Positions 61,518 to 64,000 of a stretch of 64,000 bases of DNA are shown piece by piece. The notes beneath the pieces were generated by a model. The model was given only the letters and a program-made list of their open reading frames with translations. It ran no database searches and was not told the DNA's origin. The DNA is from Taishania sp965247975 (GTDB lineage: Bacteria > Bacteroidota > Bacteroidia > Flavobacteriales_D > Crocinitomicaceae): assembly GCA_965247975.1 (NCBI GenBank), contig OZ252050.1, positions 496,001 through 560,000 of the forward strand. The letters run 5' to 3'. Position numbers and translations under genes: made by a program. The stretch's first letter is position 1. Each line of letters begins with the position of its first letter.

Positions 61518-62549
61518 ATGAAATCAATTTTCCTTCTTTTATTTTTTACGTTGGTCTCTTTTTCTTTTGCTTTCAGCCAAAAATGGCAAGACCGCCAACA
61601 CATGTATCAATTAAGTCGCGTCAAAAGTGATCAGTATCACCTGCACAACTATTTGGAGTTTTTGCAAAATCGAAAGCAAAAAATGGAACATCAAAAAGTG
61701 GTTGCAACGCGAAAAGTAGGGAATAAATCATACAAAACTACTTATACTTTTAATGAATTCGGCAAGGTAATTAAAGTGGAAGGGAAGGACTATTCCCGCA
61801 GTTTTTCGTACATCAATGATTCGTTGATTGCTGCCATTGATTTTGTGAGTAAAAAAGGAACTCGTCGCACAGAGATAAAATATGTGGATAACAAAAAAGT
61901 ACTCGAAGAAACGTTTGAAGATGGTCGCCTGTTATCTCGCATTGTGATTCAATACGACGATCAAGATCGTGTTATTTTTTCAAGCATTGACGCCAAAGAC
62001 ACCTATTCCATGGCATATACCTATGGAGATAAAAAGCTTTCATGGCAACGATTCATGAAAAATGACAGAGTGCTGAAGGAATGGGATTATTCCTGCAAAA
62101 CAGAAGGAAGTCTTGTTGCAGATAAAAACCAAGAATCCATTTGCAATTATACCCAAGAAAGTAATGACGGTTCACGCATTGAATTTAGTCGAAGAGCACA
62201 AAATGGAACGGTTTATTTGTACAAAGATTACTTTAACGCATCATCAAAGAAAGTTAAAAGCGAAGTGTATCGCGACGAAACAATCTTGCTCAGTCGAACA
62301 GAACTAAATGAATTGACCAAAGTAAGTGAAACCAATCATTATAACGAGAAAGGTGAAATTCTTGAAAAGTCAATCGTGAAAATTGATGACCGTGGAAATA
62401 TGGTTGAATTTGTGAAGTTTCGAATTGGCAAAGAGCATAAAGCGCAGAAAACAACGAACAAATACAATGAGCAAAATGAGCTGATTGAATCTGCTTATTA
62501 TTTCAAAGGAAAATTGACGAGTCAGAATGTGTATGAGTATTTGGACTGA
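61518..62549 (+). CDS. Exported YD/MORN-like repeat protein of unknown function
   Basis: A 343-residue exported protein with a signal peptide (about 1-20, FAFSQ). The mature part contains repeated beta-hairpin units with a YD or MORN_2 flavour, such as YKTTYTFNEFGKVIKVEGKDY, VIQYDDQDRVIF, NHYNEKGEILEKSIVKIDDRGNM and NKYNEQNELIESAYYFKGKL. No toxin or polymorphic domain follows, so it is not an Rhs protein. It stands alone between the dxr promoter region and the convergent LytTR gene, and its role is not known. Confidence 0.75.
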   Translation: MKSIFLLLFFTLVSFSFAFSQKWQDRQHMYQLSRVKSDQYHLHNYLEFLQNRKQKMEHQKVVATRKVGNKSYKTTYTFNEFGKVIKVEGKDYSRSFSYINDSLIAAIDFVSKKGTRRTEIKYVDNKKVLEETFEDGRLLSRIVIQYDDQDRVIFSSIDAKDTYSMAYTYGDKKLSWQRFMKNDRVLKEWDYSCKTEGSLVADKNQESICNYTQESNDGSRIEFSRRAQNGTVYLYKDYFNASSKKVKSEVYRDETILLSRTELNELTKVSETNHYNEKGEILEKSIVKIDDRGNMVEFVKFRIGKEHKAQKTTNKYNEQNELIESAYYFKGKLTSQNVYEYLD

Positions 62550-62593
62550 GTGATTCACTAGTTAACCAAGATCATCAAGTTTTCAAGCTCTTT

Positions 62594-63301
62594 TCAGGAG
62601 TTAATAAAATCGTAAAACTCCTTTTTCTTTCGATCAGAAACAGGAATTTTGATTGTTTCATCAATCAAGCAAAGAAAATCTTCAGATATTTTGTAGGATG
62701 AAATTAAATGAATGTTGATAATGTAAGACCTGTGCACTCTAAAAAAGTGTGGATATTGCAGTTCTTCTTCAATAGATTTAATTGATTTAGCTAAAGTGAT
62801 TTTTTTTTGATTTTTTAGAAAGATGGTAGTGTAATTATTATCCGATTCACAATAGACGATATCAAAAGGATCAACGTAAAATAGTTCATTTCGAGTTTTG
62901 AATATTATTTTTTTTCTAGGTTTTTCAATAGCTTGAATACTTTGAAGATGATTTTCAATTCTCAATAGAGAATTTTTGAGCGTCGTAAACCCAAAAGGTT
63001 TTAAGAGAAAATCAAACACTTTAAGTTTAATTGCTTTTAGTGAGTAATTCAAGTGAGCGCTGACTATAATGATGATGTATTTATCTGGATCGATTAATTC
63101 GAACAAATCGAATCCATTATGCTGAGGCATGTTGATGTCCAAGAAAATTATTTTTGGCATTTTCTTTTCGATGATTTCTTTAGCTTCTAGCACGTTGCTC
63201 GCTTCGTGAATTTGGCAACGAGGGGATAATTCGCTAAGCATCATTTGCAAGTTTTCTTTTGCAGCAATTTCGTCATCAATAATAATTGCAGAATCAATCA
63301 T
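62594..63301 (-). CDS. LytTR-family response regulator
   Basis: A 235-residue two-component regulator. The receiver domain (about 1-120) has the acidic pair DDE near residue 10, the phosphoacceptor Asp in FLDINMPQHNG (about 55) and the switch Lys in LLKPFG (about 100-105). The LytTR DNA-binding domain (about 135-235) has YCESDNNYTTIFL, FRVHRSYIIN and PVSDRKKKEF. It overlaps the sensor kinase gene by four bases (ATGA), so the two are co-translated. Target genes are unknown. Confidence 0.93.
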   Translation of the reverse strand: MIDSAIIIDDEIAAKENLQMMLSELSPRCQIHEASNVLEAKEIIEKKMPKIIFLDINMPQHNGFDLFELIDPDKYIIIIVSAHLNYSLKAIKLKVFDFLLKPFGFTTLKNSLLRIENHLQSIQAIEKPRKKIIFKTRNELFYVDPFDIVYCESDNNYTTIFLKNQKKITLAKSIKSIEEELQYPHFFRVHRSYIINIHLISSYKISEDFLCLIDETIKIPVSDRKKKEFYDFINS

Positions 63302-64000
63302 ACTTTTTTACTATAACTTGCTGTTAATAAAATAATTACTCGTGTGCCAGATGGTTTCCCACTTTCATATAAATCTTCAAATTCAAAACGAACATTTTTT
63401 AGTTTTAGAAGATCTAACCTAGCTTTTAATAAAGACAGACCTTTTGAATTATGGTTGCTTTTTTTCAGGGTTGCTTCTCGTCCAACTCCGTTATCTTCTA
63501 TGATTAGGGATAAATCAGCGTTGATCATGTTGATTGAAATTTCAATTTTTCCAATCTCATCCTTCGTTTTATTTTGGAGTCCATGCCAAACAGCATTTTC
63601 AACAATTGGTTGCAGAATTAATGAAGGAACTAAAGTGTTTTCTGCGTCAATTTTATCTGAAAGTGTAATGTTGAAATCAAAGTTGCTGAAACGAATTTTT
63701 TCAATTTCGAGGTAGTGCTGGGTTGTATTCAATTCGTCTTTCAATGTTGTATATTCATATTCAGAAGTCTCGAGTATGGAGCGAGTCAAAGAAGAGAATT
63801 TCTCAATGAAATCAGATGCTTCATTGATCTTGCTTTTTAGTACAAAATTCTGGATGGAATTAAGTGCATTAAAAATAAAGTGCGGTTTAACTTGTGCTCT
63901 CAAAGCCTGTTGTTGGTACTCAACTATTTGCATTCTTCTTTTTGCTTTTTTCGATTTCAAATAGAAGTAAAATGATATGACACTGAAAATCACAGATAAA
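63298..64000 (-). CDS. LytS-type sensor histidine kinase (5' end beyond the window)
   Basis: A partial protein of at least 234 residues; the frame is open to the right edge, so the N-terminus, probably with a sensor domain, is missing. Visible parts are the end of a transmembrane segment (FSVISFYFYLKSKK), the His_kinase domain with phospho-His in QVKPHFIFNALNSIQ, the N-box VENAVWHGL, EDNGVG and KGLSLLKARLDLL. It phosphorylates the LytTR regulator encoded directly downstream. A GTG at 63993 could start the frame but would cut the membrane segment, so a longer protein is more likely. Confidence 0.9.
   Translation of the reverse strand, partial: LSVIFSVISFYFYLKSKKAKRRMQIVEYQQQALRAQVKPHFIFNALNSIQNFVLKSKINEASDFIEKFSSLTRSILETSEYEYTTLKDELNTTQHYLEIEKIRFSNFDFNITLSDKIDAENTLVPSLILQPIVENAVWHGLQNKTKDEIGKIEISINMINADLSLIIEDNGVGREATLKKSNHNSKGLSLLKARLDLLKLKNVRFEFEDLYESGKPSGTRVIILLTASYSKKV

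Noticed and set aside
61518..62549. Rhs/polymorphic toxin
   Set aside because: Only a few YD-like strands are present, with no Rhs core motif, toxin domain or immunity gene.

Overview
The window looks like chromosomal DNA from a low-GC member of the Bacteroidota, most likely the order Flavobacteriales, with a Fluviicola/Crocinitomicaceae-like flavour. The evidence is as follows. There are type IX secretion (T9SS) cargo with C-terminal sorting domains, a PorP/SprF protein paired with a CHU_C-type gliding-motility C-terminal domain, HU-CCDC81/SPOR and DUF4476 proteins, a TonB receptor with a carboxypeptidase-regulatory-like N-terminus, and promoter -7 elements of the TAnnTTTG type with few Shine-Dalgarno sequences. 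I saw no rRNA, tRNA, CRISPR array, prophage or insertion sequence. The species assignment is inference.

Layout. 1-6075: M42 aminopeptidase, a DUF4476 surface protein, then a tight run of HerA/DUF853 ATPase, lipoprotein nuclease/phosphatase and PPK2 polyphosphate kinase. 6089-10740 (minus): secreted serine hydrolase, OmpA lipoprotein, PorP/SprF, CHU_C adhesin-like protein. 10896-14879: a 1327-residue surface protein with a barrel-like N-terminus, six Ig-like modules and ten 40-residue tandem repeats. 15061-18437: periplasmic PpiD-like isomerase and DprA. 18487-24160: TonB receptor, MBOAT O-acyltransferase, AlgJ-like protein and KdsB in one contiguous run. 24215-27814: HU/SPOR protein, a Txe/YoeB toxin-antitoxin pair, XseA and a small secreted protein. 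27868-30004: an ABC exporter flanked by two copies of a structured intergenic repeat. 30085-34258: Pgk, MetF and small envelope proteins. 34536-41695: a MORN_2 repeat protein followed by an intact and a catalytically dead DUF3857/transglutaminase protein. 41813-44341: a second CHU_C protein.

44343-54150 (minus) is the most unusual part. A contiguous seven-gene run encodes a class I HMG-CoA reductase, a divergent UbiA-type membrane prenyltransferase, a rifampin-phosphotransferase-shaped dikinase lacking the pyruvate barrel, a DUF3419/BtaA-like aminocarboxypropyl transferase, a phytol/dolichol-kinase-like membrane protein, a GNAT-like acyltransferase and an OleC-like adenylating enzyme. Together they look like a biosynthetic operon for an isoprenoid- or lipid-derived product that I cannot match to a known pathway. 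Riboflavin synthase follows it but has its own promoter. The same window also carries Dxr of the non-mevalonate route (60123-61283), so two different isoprenoid entry enzymes coexist.

54572-64000: tRNA-dihydrouridine synthase, ApbE convergent with a T9SS-exported DUF2271 protein, a four-gene overlapping operon (dxr, DUF2891, alpha/beta hydrolase, TPR protein), a secreted YD/MORN-like protein, and a LytTR response regulator with its LytS-type histidine kinase, which runs off the right edge.
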